A DNA stretch of 64,000 nucleotides from Streptomyces glaucescens (GTDB lineage: Bacteria > Actinomycetota > Actinomycetes > Streptomycetales > Streptomycetaceae): the NCBI RefSeq assembly GCF_000761215.1, contig NZ_CP009438.1, positions 6,118,501 through 6,182,500 on the forward strand. The letters run 5' to 3'. Position numbers and translations under genes: made by a program. Of this stretch, positions 8,165 through 17,776 are shown piece after piece. The notes under the pieces are model-generated. The model did not search any database. It saw only the letters and a program-made list of their open reading frames with translations, and was not told the DNA's origin. Position 1 is the stretch's first letter. Each line of letters opens with the position of its first letter.

Positions 8165-9424
8165 GTGAGGGACAACAGCACGGCACCACCGCAGGCGCCG
8201 GCGTTCACGGGACGCCGGTGGCTGTTCCCGTCCGCCGTCATCCACGAACTCGACGCGGACGGCGCGCGCACCGGAGGGGCCGGGCGGCCCCGGCGCACCG
8301 CACGCGACTGGGCCGTCGACTTCACCTGCTTCCTGCTCTCCGTCGCCCTCGGCATCGCGAGCATCGACACCGTCACCTCGGACGCCACCCTCCCCGAGGG
8401 CCTGATCGCCGCCGACCAGCTGCTCGGCGCCCTCGCCTGCGCCGCCGTGTGGCTGCGCCGCCGCTGGCCGACCGGGCTCGCCGTCGCCCTGACCGCCCTG
8501 GGCCCGATCTCCGTCACCTCCGGCGGAGCGGGCCTGGTCGCCCTGTTCACGGTCGCCGTGCACCGGCCCTTCCGCTACCTCGCCTGGATCGGCGGAGGCG
8601 GTCTGGCGCTCATCCCGTTCGTGCTCTGGCTGCGCCCCGAACCCGGCATGCCGTACCTGGCCGCCGTCGTGCTCACCGTGCTGCTCACCGTCTCCACCAT
8701 CGGCTGGGGCATGTTCGTGCGTTCCAAGCGGCAGCTGATGCTGAGCCTGCGGGACCGCGCCAGGCGGGCCGAGACGGAGGCCCGGCTGCGGGCCGAGCAG
8801 GCCCAGCGGCTGGCCCGCGAGGCCATCGCACGGGAGATGCACGACGTCCTCGCCCACCGGCTGACCCTGCTCAGCGTGCACGCCGGGGCCCTGGAGTTCC
8901 GGCCCGACGCCTCCCGGGAGGAGATCGCCCGCGCGGCCGGCGTCATCCGGGAGAGCGCCCACGAGGCACTGCAGGACCTGCGGGAGATCATCGGCGTGCT
9001 GCGGGCGGGCGAGCCCGACGACGCGGGCCGCCCGCAGCCCACGCTCGCCGCCCTCGGCACCCTCGCCGCGGAGTCCCGCGCGGCCGGCATGAAGGTCACC
9101 CTCGTCCAGCGGGTCAGCGACCCGGCGGCCGTCCCGGCCTCCGTGGGCCGCACCGCCTACCGCATCGCCCAGGAGGGCCTGACCAACGCCCGCAAGCACG
9201 CCCCCGGCGCCGAGGTCACCGTCCAGGTCTCCGGCACCCCCGGCGACGGCCTCACCGTGCTGGTGGCCAACCCCGCCCCCGACGGCGACGTCCCGCCCGT
9301 CCCCGGCTCCGGGCAGGGGCTGATCGGCCTCACCGAGCGGGCGACCCTGGCCGGGGGACGGCTGGAGCACGGGCCGCGCGCGGACGGCGGGTTCGAGGTG
9401 CGGGCGTGGCTGCCGTGGGGGTGA
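8165..9424 (+). CDS. Two-component sensor histidine kinase (NarL-partner type)
   Basis: 419 residues. After a basic N-terminus come about four to five TM segments (roughly 45-190), a coiled linker rich in RRAETEARLRAEQAQRLARE, and the HisKA_3 dimerisation box AIAREMHDVLAHRLTLLSVH with the phospho-His in REMHDVLAHR. The HATPase domain follows (QEGLTNARKHAPGA as N-box, GQGLIGLTERATLAGG as G-box). GTG at 8165 fits the -10 position; the frame is open 28 codons further up. The response regulator lies 81 bp downstream. The stimulus is unknown; the lack of a large extracellular domain suggests membrane-associated sensing. Confidence 0.9.
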   Translation: MRDNSTAPPQAPAFTGRRWLFPSAVIHELDADGARTGGAGRPRRTARDWAVDFTCFLLSVALGIASIDTVTSDATLPEGLIAADQLLGALACAAVWLRRRWPTGLAVALTALGPISVTSGGAGLVALFTVAVHRPFRYLAWIGGGGLALIPFVLWLRPEPGMPYLAAVVLTVLLTVSTIGWGMFVRSKRQLMLSLRDRARRAETEARLRAEQAQRLAREAIAREMHDVLAHRLTLLSVHAGALEFRPDASREEIARAAGVIRESAHEALQDLREIIGVLRAGEPDDAGRPQPTLAALGTLAAESRAAGMKVTLVQRVSDPAAVPASVGRTAYRIAQEGLTNARKHAPGAEVTVQVSGTPGDGLTVLVANPAPDGDVPPVPGSGQGLIGLTERATLAGGRLEHGPRADGGFEVRAWLPWG

Positions 9425-9505
9425 GCACGCCGCCGGGCCGGGGACCGCGCGCCCGGCGCGGGGAAGCCGTACCGGCGCGCCGGGCAGCCATGATTTCGTA
9501 ACCCC

Positions 9506-10216
9506 ATGACTGCGATCCGACTGCTCCTCGTCGACGACGACCCCCTCGTGCGGGCCGGCCTGTCCTTCATGCTGGGCGGCGCCGGCGACATCGAGATCGT
9601 CGGTGAGGCCGGCGACGGCGGAGAGGCCGAGACGCTGGTCGCGCGGACCCGCCCGGACGTCGTGCTCATGGACATCCGGATGCCGGCCGTGGACGGGCTC
9701 ACCGCCACCGAACGGCTGCGTTCCCGCGCGGACGCCCCGCAGGTCGTGGTGCTCACCACCTTCCACGCCGACGAGCAGGTGCTGCGCGCCCTGCGCGCGG
9801 GCGCCGCCGGGTTCGTCCTCAAGGACACCCCGCCCGCCGAGATCCTCGACGCCGTGCGCAAGGTCGCGGCCGGCGACCCCGTGCTGTCGCCCGCCGTCAC
9901 CCGGCAGCTCATGGCGCACGCGGCCGGGACCGCCGCCGACACCCGGCGCTCGCGGGCACGCGCGCGCATCGCCGTCCTCGGCGAACGGGAGCGCGAGGTC
10001 GCCGTCGCGGTCGGCCGCGGCCTGTCCAACGCGGAGGTCGCCGCGCGGCTGTTCATGAGCGTGCCCACCGTGAAGACCCACGTCTCGCGCATCCTCGCCA
10101 AGCTGGACCTCAACAACCGCGTGCAGATAGCGCTGCTGGCCTACGACGCGGGCCTCCTGGACGTGCCGGAGGAGGACCCGGCGGCCGGGCCGGGCGGGCA
10201 CGGACCACGGCCCTGA
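9506..10216 (+). CDS. NarL/LuxR-family response regulator
   Basis: 236 residues. The receiver domain (1-120) has the acidic pocket DDD near residue 10, phospho-acceptor in VLMDIRMP (about 55), the switch threonine in VVLTTF and the lysine of FVLKDT. The C-terminal LuxR HTH (about 155-215) contains LGEREREVAVAVGRGLSNAE and SVPTVKTHVSRILAKLDLNN. It is the partner of the preceding kinase. A P450 gene follows 99 bp downstream and could be a target, but nothing in the sequence proves this. Confidence 0.93.
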   Translation: MTAIRLLLVDDDPLVRAGLSFMLGGAGDIEIVGEAGDGGEAETLVARTRPDVVLMDIRMPAVDGLTATERLRSRADAPQVVVLTTFHADEQVLRALRAGAAGFVLKDTPPAEILDAVRKVAAGDPVLSPAVTRQLMAHAAGTAADTRRSRARARIAVLGEREREVAVAVGRGLSNAEVAARLFMSVPTVKTHVSRILAKLDLNNRVQIALLAYDAGLLDVPEEDPAAGPGGHGPRP

Positions 10217-10315
10217 CCGCGTGCCTCGACGGCGGCACCGGCGGCGGGCACGGACCGGGACGCCCGTCCGTTGATCCGTCGGCGGGGGAGCACGGCGACC
10301 AGGAGGGGACAACGC

Positions 10316-11497
10316 ATGGGGGACATCATCGACCTGGGCGACTACGGGGAGGGGTTCCGCGCCGACCCGCACCCGGTCTACGCCGCACTGCGCGCCCGCG
10401 GACCGGTGCACCGGGTGCGGCTGCCGGCGCCCGCCGACTACGAGAGCTGGCTGGTCGTCGGGTACGAGGAGGCGCGCGCGGCACTCGCCGATCCCAGACT
10501 GGCCAAGGACGGCAGCCGGATCGGCCTCACCCCGCTCGACGAGGAACTGATCGGACCGTACCTGCTGGTCACCGACCCGCCGCGGCACACCCGGCTGCGC
10601 GCGCTCGTCACCCGCGCGTTCACCCCGCGCCGGGTGGAGCTGCTGCGGCCCCGCGTCCAGCGGATCACGGACGACCTCCTCGACGCGATGCTGCCGCTCG
10701 GCCGCGCCGACCTCGTGGAGTCGCTGGCCTATCCGCTGCCCATCACCGTCATCTGCGAGCTGCTCGGCGTGCCCGAACCCGACCGCGCGGAGTTCCGCCG
10801 GCTGTCCACCGAGACCGTCGCCCCGACGAGCACGGACAGCGGGCAGGACGCCATCACCCGGCTCGGCGCGTACCTGACCGGGCTGATCGAGGACAAGCGC
10901 CGCGCCGGGCCGGGCGACGACCTGCTCAGCGCGCTGATCGAGACCACCACCGAGGACGGCGACCGGCTCTCCCCGAAGGAGCTGCGCGGCATGGCCTACC
11001 TGCTGCTCCTCGCCGGCCACGAGACCACGGTCAACCTCATCACCAACGGCGTGCACGCCCTGCTCACCCACCCTGCCCAGCTCGCCGCGCTGCGCGCCGA
11101 CACGTCCCTGCTCGACGGCGCGGTGGAGGAGATGCTGCGCTACGAGGGCCCGGTGGAGAACGCCACCTTCCGGTACGCCGCCGAGCCGCTGGAGATCGCC
11201 GGGACCCGGATCGAGGCGGGGGAACCGGTCCTGATCGGACTCACCTCGGGCAACCGCGACGGGACCCGCTACCCCGGCGCCGACCGCTTCGACATCCGCC
11301 GCGAACCGCGCGCCCACCTGGCCTTCGGCCACGGCATCCACTACTGCCTCGGCGCCCCCCTGGCCCGCCTGGAGGCCCGCACGGCCATCGGCACCCTCCT
11401 GGACCGCGCCCCCGGCCTCACCCTCGACGGCCCGCCCGGCGCCTGGCTGCCGGGCATGCTGATCCGGGGCATGCGGAGCCTGCCGGTGCGCTGGTGA
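10316..11497 (+). CDS. Cytochrome P450
   Basis: 393-residue soluble bacterial P450. Seen: I-helix oxygen-binding motif LLLLAGHETTVNL, K-helix ExxR in EEMLRYEGP region, and the heme loop FGHGIHYCLGAPLARLEA with the cysteine ligand. Sequence style is close to CYP107/CYP105-type Streptomyces monooxygenases. ATG at 10316 has a perfect AGGAGGGG 8 bp upstream. There is no ferredoxin gene beside it and no biosynthetic cluster around it, so the substrate cannot be inferred. Confidence 0.92.
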   Translation: MGDIIDLGDYGEGFRADPHPVYAALRARGPVHRVRLPAPADYESWLVVGYEEARAALADPRLAKDGSRIGLTPLDEELIGPYLLVTDPPRHTRLRALVTRAFTPRRVELLRPRVQRITDDLLDAMLPLGRADLVESLAYPLPITVICELLGVPEPDRAEFRRLSTETVAPTSTDSGQDAITRLGAYLTGLIEDKRRAGPGDDLLSALIETTTEDGDRLSPKELRGMAYLLLLAGHETTVNLITNGVHALLTHPAQLAALRADTSLLDGAVEEMLRYEGPVENATFRYAAEPLEIAGTRIEAGEPVLIGLTSGNRDGTRYPGADRFDIRREPRAHLAFGHGIHYCLGAPLARLEARTAIGTLLDRAPGLTLDGPPGAWLPGMLIRGMRSLPVRW

Positions 11498-11567
11498 CCT
11501 GCCGCGCCCGTCGGGTGCCCCGCGGCGACCGGGTGCCCGGCGGGCCGTACCCGCGGGAGCCGGGGCG

Positions 11568-11654
11568 GCGGAACACCACCTCGGCCCCGCCCCGGCGGAA
11601 CACGGCCTCCGTTCCGCCCGGCGCTCAGCGGAACACGGCCTCCGCCCCGCCCGG
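11568..11654. repeat. Tandem copies of the dehydrogenase 3' end
   Basis: GCGGAACACGGCCTCCG-type units at 11595-11621 and 11628-11654 (33-bp period), plus a more diverged copy from 11568. The rightmost copy is the C-terminal coding end of the minus-strand dehydrogenase; the stop codon is at 11625-11627. Downstream copies repeat the same VFR-type tail. Confidence 0.8.
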
Positions 11655-12647
11655 GATCTCCGCGAGGCGGACCGGCCGGCGTTCGCGGCGGGAGCGTTCG
11701 CAGGCCTCCGCGATGCGCAGCGCCTGCAGCGCCTCGCGGCCGTCGCAGGGGTTGGCCCGCTCACCCCGCACCACCTCCACGAACGCGGCCAGTTCCGTCT
11801 CGTACGCGGGCCCGAAGCGCTCCAGGAAGGTGGTCCACGGGCGCGACGCGGCCGGCGGCCCGGCCGGTTCGGTGGACGCGATCGGCGTGCGGTCGTCCAG
11901 CCCGACCACGATCTGGTCGCGCTCCCCGGCCAGCTCCATGCGCACGTCGTAGCCCGCCCCGTTCAGCCGGGTGGCGGTGGCGGTGACCAGCGTGCCGTCG
12001 TCCAGGGTGAGCAGCGCCGCGCCGGTGTCGACGTCGCCCGCCGCCCGGAACATCGGGGGCCCGGCGTCGGACCCGGTGGCGTACACCTCCACCACCTCGC
12101 GGCCGGTCACCCAGCGGGCGATGTCGAAGTCGTGGATCAGGGTGTCCCGGAACAGCCCGCCGGACAGCGGCAGGTGGGCGGCGGGGGGCGGCGCCTGGTC
12201 CGAGGTCATGGCGCGTACGGTGTGCAGGCGGCCGAGCCGCCCGGAGCGCACCGCCTCCCGGGCGCCGGTGTATCCCACGTCGAAGCGGCGCTGGAAGCCC
12301 ATCTGGAGGACCGTCCCGGCGGCCTCCACCTCGGCGAGTGCGCTGAGGGTGCCGGGCAGGTCGATCGCGATCGGCTTCTCGCAGAAGACGGGCAGGCCCG
12401 AGCGCGCGGCCCGGCCGATCAGATCGGCGTGCGCCGGGGTCGTCGTGGTGATCACCACCGCGTCCACGCCCCACCGGAAGATCTCGTCGACCCCGGGCGC
12501 CGCCGTCTCGCCCAGCCGGTGGGCCAGTTCGTGCGCCCGCGCGGGGTCCGCGTCCGTCAGGATCAGGGAGCCGACGTCCCGGTGACGGCTGAGCGTGTTG
12601 GCATGGATGGTGCCGATCCGGCCCGTACCGATGACCCCGATGCGCAT
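11625..12647 (-). CDS. Gfo/Idh/MocA dehydrogenase, inositol 2-dehydrogenase-like
   Basis: 340 residues. N-terminal Rossmann fold with MRIGVIGTGRIGTIHANTL and the family motif FCEKPIAIDL (EKP catalytic lysine). The C-terminal substrate domain contains LIHDFDIARW with the usual HDFD/active-site histidine region. Overall it most resembles NAD-dependent inositol 2-dehydrogenases. Start at 12647 gives the canonical Rossmann N-terminus. Divergent from the GntR regulator and the ABC operon, it probably oxidises the imported polyol or sugar. The exact substrate is not certain. Confidence 0.88.
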   Translation of the reverse strand: MRIGVIGTGRIGTIHANTLSRHRDVGSLILTDADPARAHELAHRLGETAAPGVDEIFRWGVDAVVITTTTPAHADLIGRAARSGLPVFCEKPIAIDLPGTLSALAEVEAAGTVLQMGFQRRFDVGYTGAREAVRSGRLGRLHTVRAMTSDQAPPPAAHLPLSGGLFRDTLIHDFDIARWVTGREVVEVYATGSDAGPPMFRAAGDVDTGAALLTLDDGTLVTATATRLNGAGYDVRMELAGERDQIVVGLDDRTPIASTEPAGPPAASRPWTTFLERFGPAYETELAAFVEVVRGERANPCDGREALQALRIAEACERSRRERRPVRLAEIPGGAEAVFR

Positions 12648-12684
12648 GGAATCACGGTGGGGGCGGACCCGGCCCACTGTCAAT

Positions 12685-12704
12685 CCGAATGTCCGGACAA
12701 TCGG
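12685..12704. promoter_or_regulatory. Palindrome around TGTCCGGACA between dehydrogenase and GntR genes
   Basis: A 20-bp near-perfect palindrome (9 of 10 positions paired) centred on TGTCCGGACA. The 13-mer AATGTCCGGACAA recurs exactly at 13549-13561 upstream of the transporter. The position between divergent genes and the symmetry fit a GntR-family operator. Confidence 0.7.
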
Positions 12705-12738
12705 ACTACACAACTTCCCGTCAACCAGTCGTGAAAGC

Positions 12739-12744
12739 TACGCT
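12739..12744 (+). promoter_or_regulatory. -10 element TACGCT for a leaderless GntR gene
   Basis: TACGCT is followed by exactly six bases and then the GTG start at 12751, with no ribosome-binding site. This is the pattern of a leaderless Streptomyces transcript. The palindromic operator lies about 35 bp upstream of this -10. Confidence 0.5.
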
Positions 12745-12750
12745 CGGCCC

Positions 12751-13515
12751 GTGCCGAAACCAGATGCCGACCCGACCGTCCAGCTCGACCTCAGCGTGGA
12801 CCGGAGTTCCCCGGTGCCCCTGTACTTCCAGCTGTCCCAGCAGCTGGAGGCCGCGATCGAGCAGGGAGCGCTCACCCCGGGCAGCCTGCTGGGCAACGAG
12901 ATCGAGCTGGCCGCCCGGCTCGGCCTGTCCCGGCCCACCGTCCGCCAGGCCATCCAGTCCCTGGTCGACAAGGGCCTGCTGGTGCGCCGCCGCGGGGTCG
13001 GCACCCAGGTCGTGCACAGCCAGGTCAAGCGTCCGCTGGAACTGAGCAGCCTCTACGACGACCTGGAGGCGGCCGGCCAGCGCCCCGCCACGAAGGTGCT
13101 GGTCAACACCGTCGTCCCGGCGTCCGCCGAGGTCGCGGCGGCGCTCGGGGTGGCCGAGGACGGCGATGTGCACCGCGTGGAGCGGCTGCGGCTCGCGCAC
13201 GGCGAGCCGATGGCGTACCTGTGCAACCACCTGCCGCCCGGACTGCTCGACCTGGACACCGGGCAGCTGGAGACCACCGGCCTGTACCGGCTGATGCGGT
13301 CCGCGGGCATCACCCTGCACAGCGCCCGGCAGTCCATCGGCGCCCGCGCCGCGACCGCCGCGGAGGCCGAGCGGCTCGGCGAGACCGAGGGCGCCCCGCT
13401 GCTCACCATGCGGCGCACCACCTTCGACGACACCGGTCGCGCCGTCGAGTACGGCACCCACACCTACCGTCCGAGCCGCTACTCCTTCGAGTTCCAGCTC
13501 CTCGTGCGGCCCTGA
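12751..13515 (+). CDS. GntR-family (HutC subfamily) transcriptional regulator
   Basis: 254 residues. N-terminal GntR winged HTH (about 20-85; LYFQLSQQLEAAIEQGALTP, LGLSRPTVRQAIQSLVDKG, RRRGVGTQV) and a C-terminal UTRA effector domain (about 100-250; LRLAHGEPMAYLCNHLPP, and the last strand YSFEFQLLVRP). GTG at 12751 fits the -10 TACGCT. It sits between the divergent dehydrogenase and the ABC importer, with one palindrome in both promoter regions, so it very probably controls both as a substrate-responsive repressor. Confidence 0.92.
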   Translation: MPKPDADPTVQLDLSVDRSSPVPLYFQLSQQLEAAIEQGALTPGSLLGNEIELAARLGLSRPTVRQAIQSLVDKGLLVRRRGVGTQVVHSQVKRPLELSSLYDDLEAAGQRPATKVLVNTVVPASAEVAAALGVAEDGDVHRVERLRLAHGEPMAYLCNHLPPGLLDLDTGQLETTGLYRLMRSAGITLHSARQSIGARAATAAEAERLGETEGAPLLTMRRTTFDDTGRAVEYGTHTYRPSRYSFEFQLLVRP

Positions 13516-13548
13516 GACGCACCCCCGCGCGGGGACCCGGATCGTCGC

Positions 13549-13561
13549 AATGTCCGGACAA
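13549..13561. promoter_or_regulatory. Second AATGTCCGGACAA operator, upstream of the ABC operon
   Basis: Exact repeat of the 13-bp palindromic core at 12688-12700, 33 bp after the GntR stop and 125 bp before the binding-protein start. A possible -10 GATACT lies at 13611-13616, so bound regulator could block the promoter. Confidence 0.65.
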
Positions 13562-13685
13562 GGCGGCCGACTGGCACTCCCCGGTCGCCGGAGCCCTGGT
13601 CCCCGTGTTCGATACTGGGGCGTTTGGGGCCGCGGGACGGCGGTCCCCGGCGTACCGGAGAACACAGCAAGAAGGGCACGGCCTC

Positions 13686-14690
13686 GTGGCACGGTTTCGG
13701 ACCTGGGTAGGCATCGCGGTGGCAGGGGCACTGACACTGTCCCTGGCGGGGTGCAGCAGCACCGGCGGCAAACGCGCCGAGGACGCCCGCAAGGCCGCGG
13801 CCGCCCGGGGCGCGGCGGCGGTGACCACACCCCGCTGGACCTTCGCCATGATCACCCACTCGGGTGATGGCGACACCTTCTGGGACATCGTCCAGAGCGG
13901 CGCCGAGGAGGCCGCCGCCAAGGACAACATCAACTTCCTGTACTCCCACGACGACGAGGCCCAGCAGCAGGCGCAGCTGGTCGACGCGGCCGTCGACAAG
14001 AAGGTCGACGGCATCATCGTCACCCTCGCCAAGCCCGACGCGATGAAGGCCGCCGTCGCCCGCGCCGTCAAGGCGGGCATCCCGGTGATCACCGTGAACT
14101 CCGGCTCCGAGGAGTCCGAGGAGTTCGGCGCGCTCACCCACATCGGCCAGGACGAGACCATCGCCGGGCAGGCCGTCGGCGAGGAACTGAACGCGCGCGG
14201 CAGGAAGAAGGCGCTCTGCGTCCTGCACGAGCAGGGCAACGTCGGCCACGAGCAGCGCTGCGCCGGTGTGAAGGAGACCTTCGACGGCACGGTGCAGAAC
14301 CTCTACGTCACCGGCACGAGCATGCCGGACGTGCAGTCCGCCATCGAGGCCAAGCTCCAGGCCGACACGTCCGTCGACGCCGTCGTCACCCTCGGCGCGC
14401 CGTACGCCGACACCGCCGTGAAGGCCAGGCAGGGCGCCGGCAGCGACGCCGAGATCGACACCTTCGACCTCAACGCCAAGGTCGCCGCCGGCCTGAAGGA
14501 AGGCACCCTCGGCTTCGCCGTCGACCAGCAGCCCTACCTCCAGGGCTACCAGGCGGTCGACCTGCTGTGGCTGTACAAGTACAACGCCGACGTCCTCGGC
14601 GGCGGCAAGCCGGTGCTCACCGGTCCGCAGATCATCACCAAGGAGCAGGCCGCCGCCCTGGAGGAGTACACCGAGCGGGGCACCCGATGA
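13686..14690 (+). CDS. Sugar/polyol ABC transporter substrate-binding lipoprotein
   Basis: 334-residue lipoprotein with a signal peptide and lipobox LAGC (TLSLAGCSSTGG), then a periplasmic-binding fold of the ribose/LacI type (FAMITHSGDGDTFWDIVQSG, VDGIIVTLAKPDAMKAAV, GIPVITVNSGSE). GTG at 13686 has GAAGGG 9 bp upstream. Its stop overlaps the permease ATG by four bases. The ribose-type fold together with an inositol-dehydrogenase-like neighbour suggests inositol or a related polyol as substrate, which remains an inference. Confidence 0.92.
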   Translation: MARFRTWVGIAVAGALTLSLAGCSSTGGKRAEDARKAAAARGAAAVTTPRWTFAMITHSGDGDTFWDIVQSGAEEAAAKDNINFLYSHDDEAQQQAQLVDAAVDKKVDGIIVTLAKPDAMKAAVARAVKAGIPVITVNSGSEESEEFGALTHIGQDETIAGQAVGEELNARGRKKALCVLHEQGNVGHEQRCAGVKETFDGTVQNLYVTGTSMPDVQSAIEAKLQADTSVDAVVTLGAPYADTAVKARQGAGSDAEIDTFDLNAKVAAGLKEGTLGFAVDQQPYLQGYQAVDLLWLYKYNADVLGGGKPVLTGPQIITKEQAAALEEYTERGTR

Positions 14691-15717
14691 GCGCGGCCGC
14701 CACCACCGACGAGCGGCTGCTGCGCACCTCGCCGCTGCGCAGGCTCCTCGGCCGCCCCGAGCTGGGCTCGGTCGTCGGCGCCCTCGCCGTCTTCGTCTTC
14801 TTCGCGTTCGCCGCCGACAGCTTCCTGCGCGCCGCCAGCCTGAGCACCGTCCTGTACGCGTCGTCGACCATCGGCATCATGGCCGTCCCGGTCGCGCTGC
14901 TGATGATCGGCGGCGAGTTCGACCTGTCCGCCGGTGTCCTCGTGACCTCGTCCGCGCTGATCTCGTCGATGTTCAGCTACCAGATGACCGCCAACGTCTG
15001 GGTCGGCGTCGGCGTCTCCCTGCTGGTCACGCTCGCCATCGGCGCCTTCAACGGCTTCATGCTCAGCCGCACCGGGCTGCCCAGCTTCATCATCACGCTC
15101 GGCACCTTCCTGATGCTGACCGGCATGAACCTCGGCTTCACCAAGCTGATCTCCGGCACCGTCTCCACCAAGACCATCGCCGACATGGAGGGCTTCCCCA
15201 GCGCCCGCGACGTCTTCGCCTCCACCCTCACCGTCGGCGGCGTCGACTTCAAGATCACCATCCTGTGGTGGATCGCGCTGGTCGCGGTGGCCTCCTGGAT
15301 TCTGCTGCGCACCCGCGCCGGCAACTGGATCTTCGCGGTCGGCGGCAACCAGGACGCCGCCCGCGCGGTGGGTGTCCCCGTGACGGCCACCAAGATCGGC
15401 CTCTACATGGGCGTGGCCTTCGGCGCGTGGATCGCCGGCCAGCACCTGCTCTTCAGCTACGACGTCGTCCAGTCCGGCGAGGGCGTCGGCAACGAGCTGA
15501 TCTACATCATCGCCGCCGTCATCGGCGGCTGCCTGATCACCGGCGGCTACGGCAGCGCGGTCGGCTCGGCGGTCGGCGCGTTCATCTTCGGCATGACCAG
15601 CAAGGGCATCGTCTTCGCCGAGTGGAACCCCGACTGGTTCAAGTTCTTCCTCGGAGCGATGCTGCTCCTCGCGACCCTGCTCAACGCGTGGGTCCGCAAG
15701 CGCGCGGAGGCCGCCAA

Positions 15718-15721
<4 letters not shown>
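14687..15721 (+). CDS. Sugar ABC transporter permease (RbsC type)
   Basis: 344-residue BPD_transp_2 family permease with about ten hydrophobic segments. Family landmarks include GGEFDLSAGVLV and VGGNQDAARAVGVPV, and the RbsC-like G-rich stretch IIAAVIGGCLITGGYGSAVG. The ATG overlaps the preceding stop (ATGA) and the stop overlaps the next GTG (GTGA), so the three transporter genes are translationally coupled. Confidence 0.93.
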
Positions 15722-16524
<803 letters not shown>

Positions 16525-16630
16525 CGGGTGCGGGGGACCGCGCGAACGGCCACGACGGCGCCGCACCCGGCGGACGACCGGAACCGGCCCGTTCCGCACC
16601 CCGCGCCCCCGTGAGGCAGAATCGGCGACG

Positions 16631-17776
16631 ATGAGCACCTACGGCACCTTCAGCGCCCCCATCGGCTCCCGGCGTGCCCCCGCCCTCAGAACGATCGGCA
16701 CCCGGGAACGCCGCTCGCACCTGACCGCACCGCGCGTGCCCACCGTCGGCATCGACATCGGCGGCACCAAGGTGATGGCGGGCGTGGTCGACGCCGACGG
16801 CAACATCCTGGAGAAGCTGCGCACGGAGACCCCGGACAAGTCCAAGAGCCCCAAGGTCGTCGAGGACACCATCGTCGAACTGGTGCTGGACCTGTCCGAC
16901 CGGCACGACGTGCACGCCGTCGGCATCGGCGCGGCCGGCTGGGTCGACGCCGACCGCAACCGGGTGCTCTTCGCCCCTCACCTGTCGTGGCGCAACGAAC
17001 CCCTGCGCGACCGCGTCGCCGACCGGCTCGCCGTCCCCGTGCTCGTCGACAACGACGCCAACACCGCCGCCTGGGCGGAGTGGCGGTTCGGCGCGGGCCG
17101 CGGCGAGGACCACCTCGTCATGATCACCCTGGGCACCGGCATCGGCGGCGCGATCCTGGAGGACGGCCAGGTCAAGCGGGGCAAGTTCGGGGTGGCCGGC
17201 GAGTTCGGCCATATGCAGGTGGTGCCCGGCGGCCACCGCTGCCCGTGCGGCAACCGCGGCTGCTGGGAGCAGTACAGCTCCGGGAACGCGCTGGTCCGCG
17301 AGGCCCGGGAGCTGGCCGCCGCCGACTCCCCGGTGGCCTACGGGATCATCGAGCACGTCAAGGGGCAGATCGGCGACATCACCGGCCCCATGATCACCGA
17401 GCTGGCCCGGGACGGGGACGCGATGTGCGTCGAACTGCTCCAGGACATCGGCCAGTGGCTCGGCGTCGGCATCGCCAACCTGGCCGCCGCGCTCGACCCG
17501 TCCTGCTTCGTCGTCGGCGGCGGTGTCTCGGCCGCCGACGACCTGCTGATCGGGCCCGCGCGGGACGCCTTTAAACGCCATCTGACCGGCCGCGGCTACC
17601 GCCCCGAGGCCCGCATCGTCCGCGCCCAGCTCGGCCCCGAGGCCGGCATGGTCGGCGCCGCCGACCTCGCCCGGCTGGTCGCCCGCCGCTTCCGCCGCGC
17701 CAAGCGCCGCCGCGTGGAGCGGTACGAGCGCTACGAGCGGTACGCACAGGCCCGCCGCGCCGAGGGGGCGCCGTGA
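16631..17776 (+). CDS. ROK-family sugar kinase (glucokinase-like)
   Basis: 381 residues. After about 35 N-terminal residues not seen in typical ROK kinases come the phosphate-binding VGIDIGGTKVMAG, DNDANTAAWAEW with the catalytic aspartate, TLGTGIGGAI, and the ROK zinc site GEFGHMQV...CPCGNRGCWEQ. The tail is strongly basic (RRAKRRRVERYERYERY). It probably phosphorylates the imported sugar. A -10-like CAGAAT lies shortly upstream of the ATG with no clear ribosome-binding site. Its stop overlaps the next gene. Confidence 0.92.
   Translation: MSTYGTFSAPIGSRRAPALRTIGTRERRSHLTAPRVPTVGIDIGGTKVMAGVVDADGNILEKLRTETPDKSKSPKVVEDTIVELVLDLSDRHDVHAVGIGAAGWVDADRNRVLFAPHLSWRNEPLRDRVADRLAVPVLVDNDANTAAWAEWRFGAGRGEDHLVMITLGTGIGGAILEDGQVKRGKFGVAGEFGHMQVVPGGHRCPCGNRGCWEQYSSGNALVREARELAAADSPVAYGIIEHVKGQIGDITGPMITELARDGDAMCVELLQDIGQWLGVGIANLAAALDPSCFVVGGGVSAADDLLIGPARDAFKRHLTGRGYRPEARIVRAQLGPEAGMVGAADLARLVARRFRRAKRRRVERYERYERYAQARRAEGAP

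Noticed and set aside
10316..11497. P450 as part of a secondary-metabolite cluster
   Set aside because: No biosynthetic, ferredoxin or resistance genes are adjacent; the neighbours are a two-component system and a sugar dehydrogenase.
8117..11764. A continuous minus-strand open frame of more than 1,200 codons
   Set aside because: It is the antisense shadow of the kinase, regulator and P450 genes, caused by GC-rich third positions. It has no domain character and conflicts with three secure genes.
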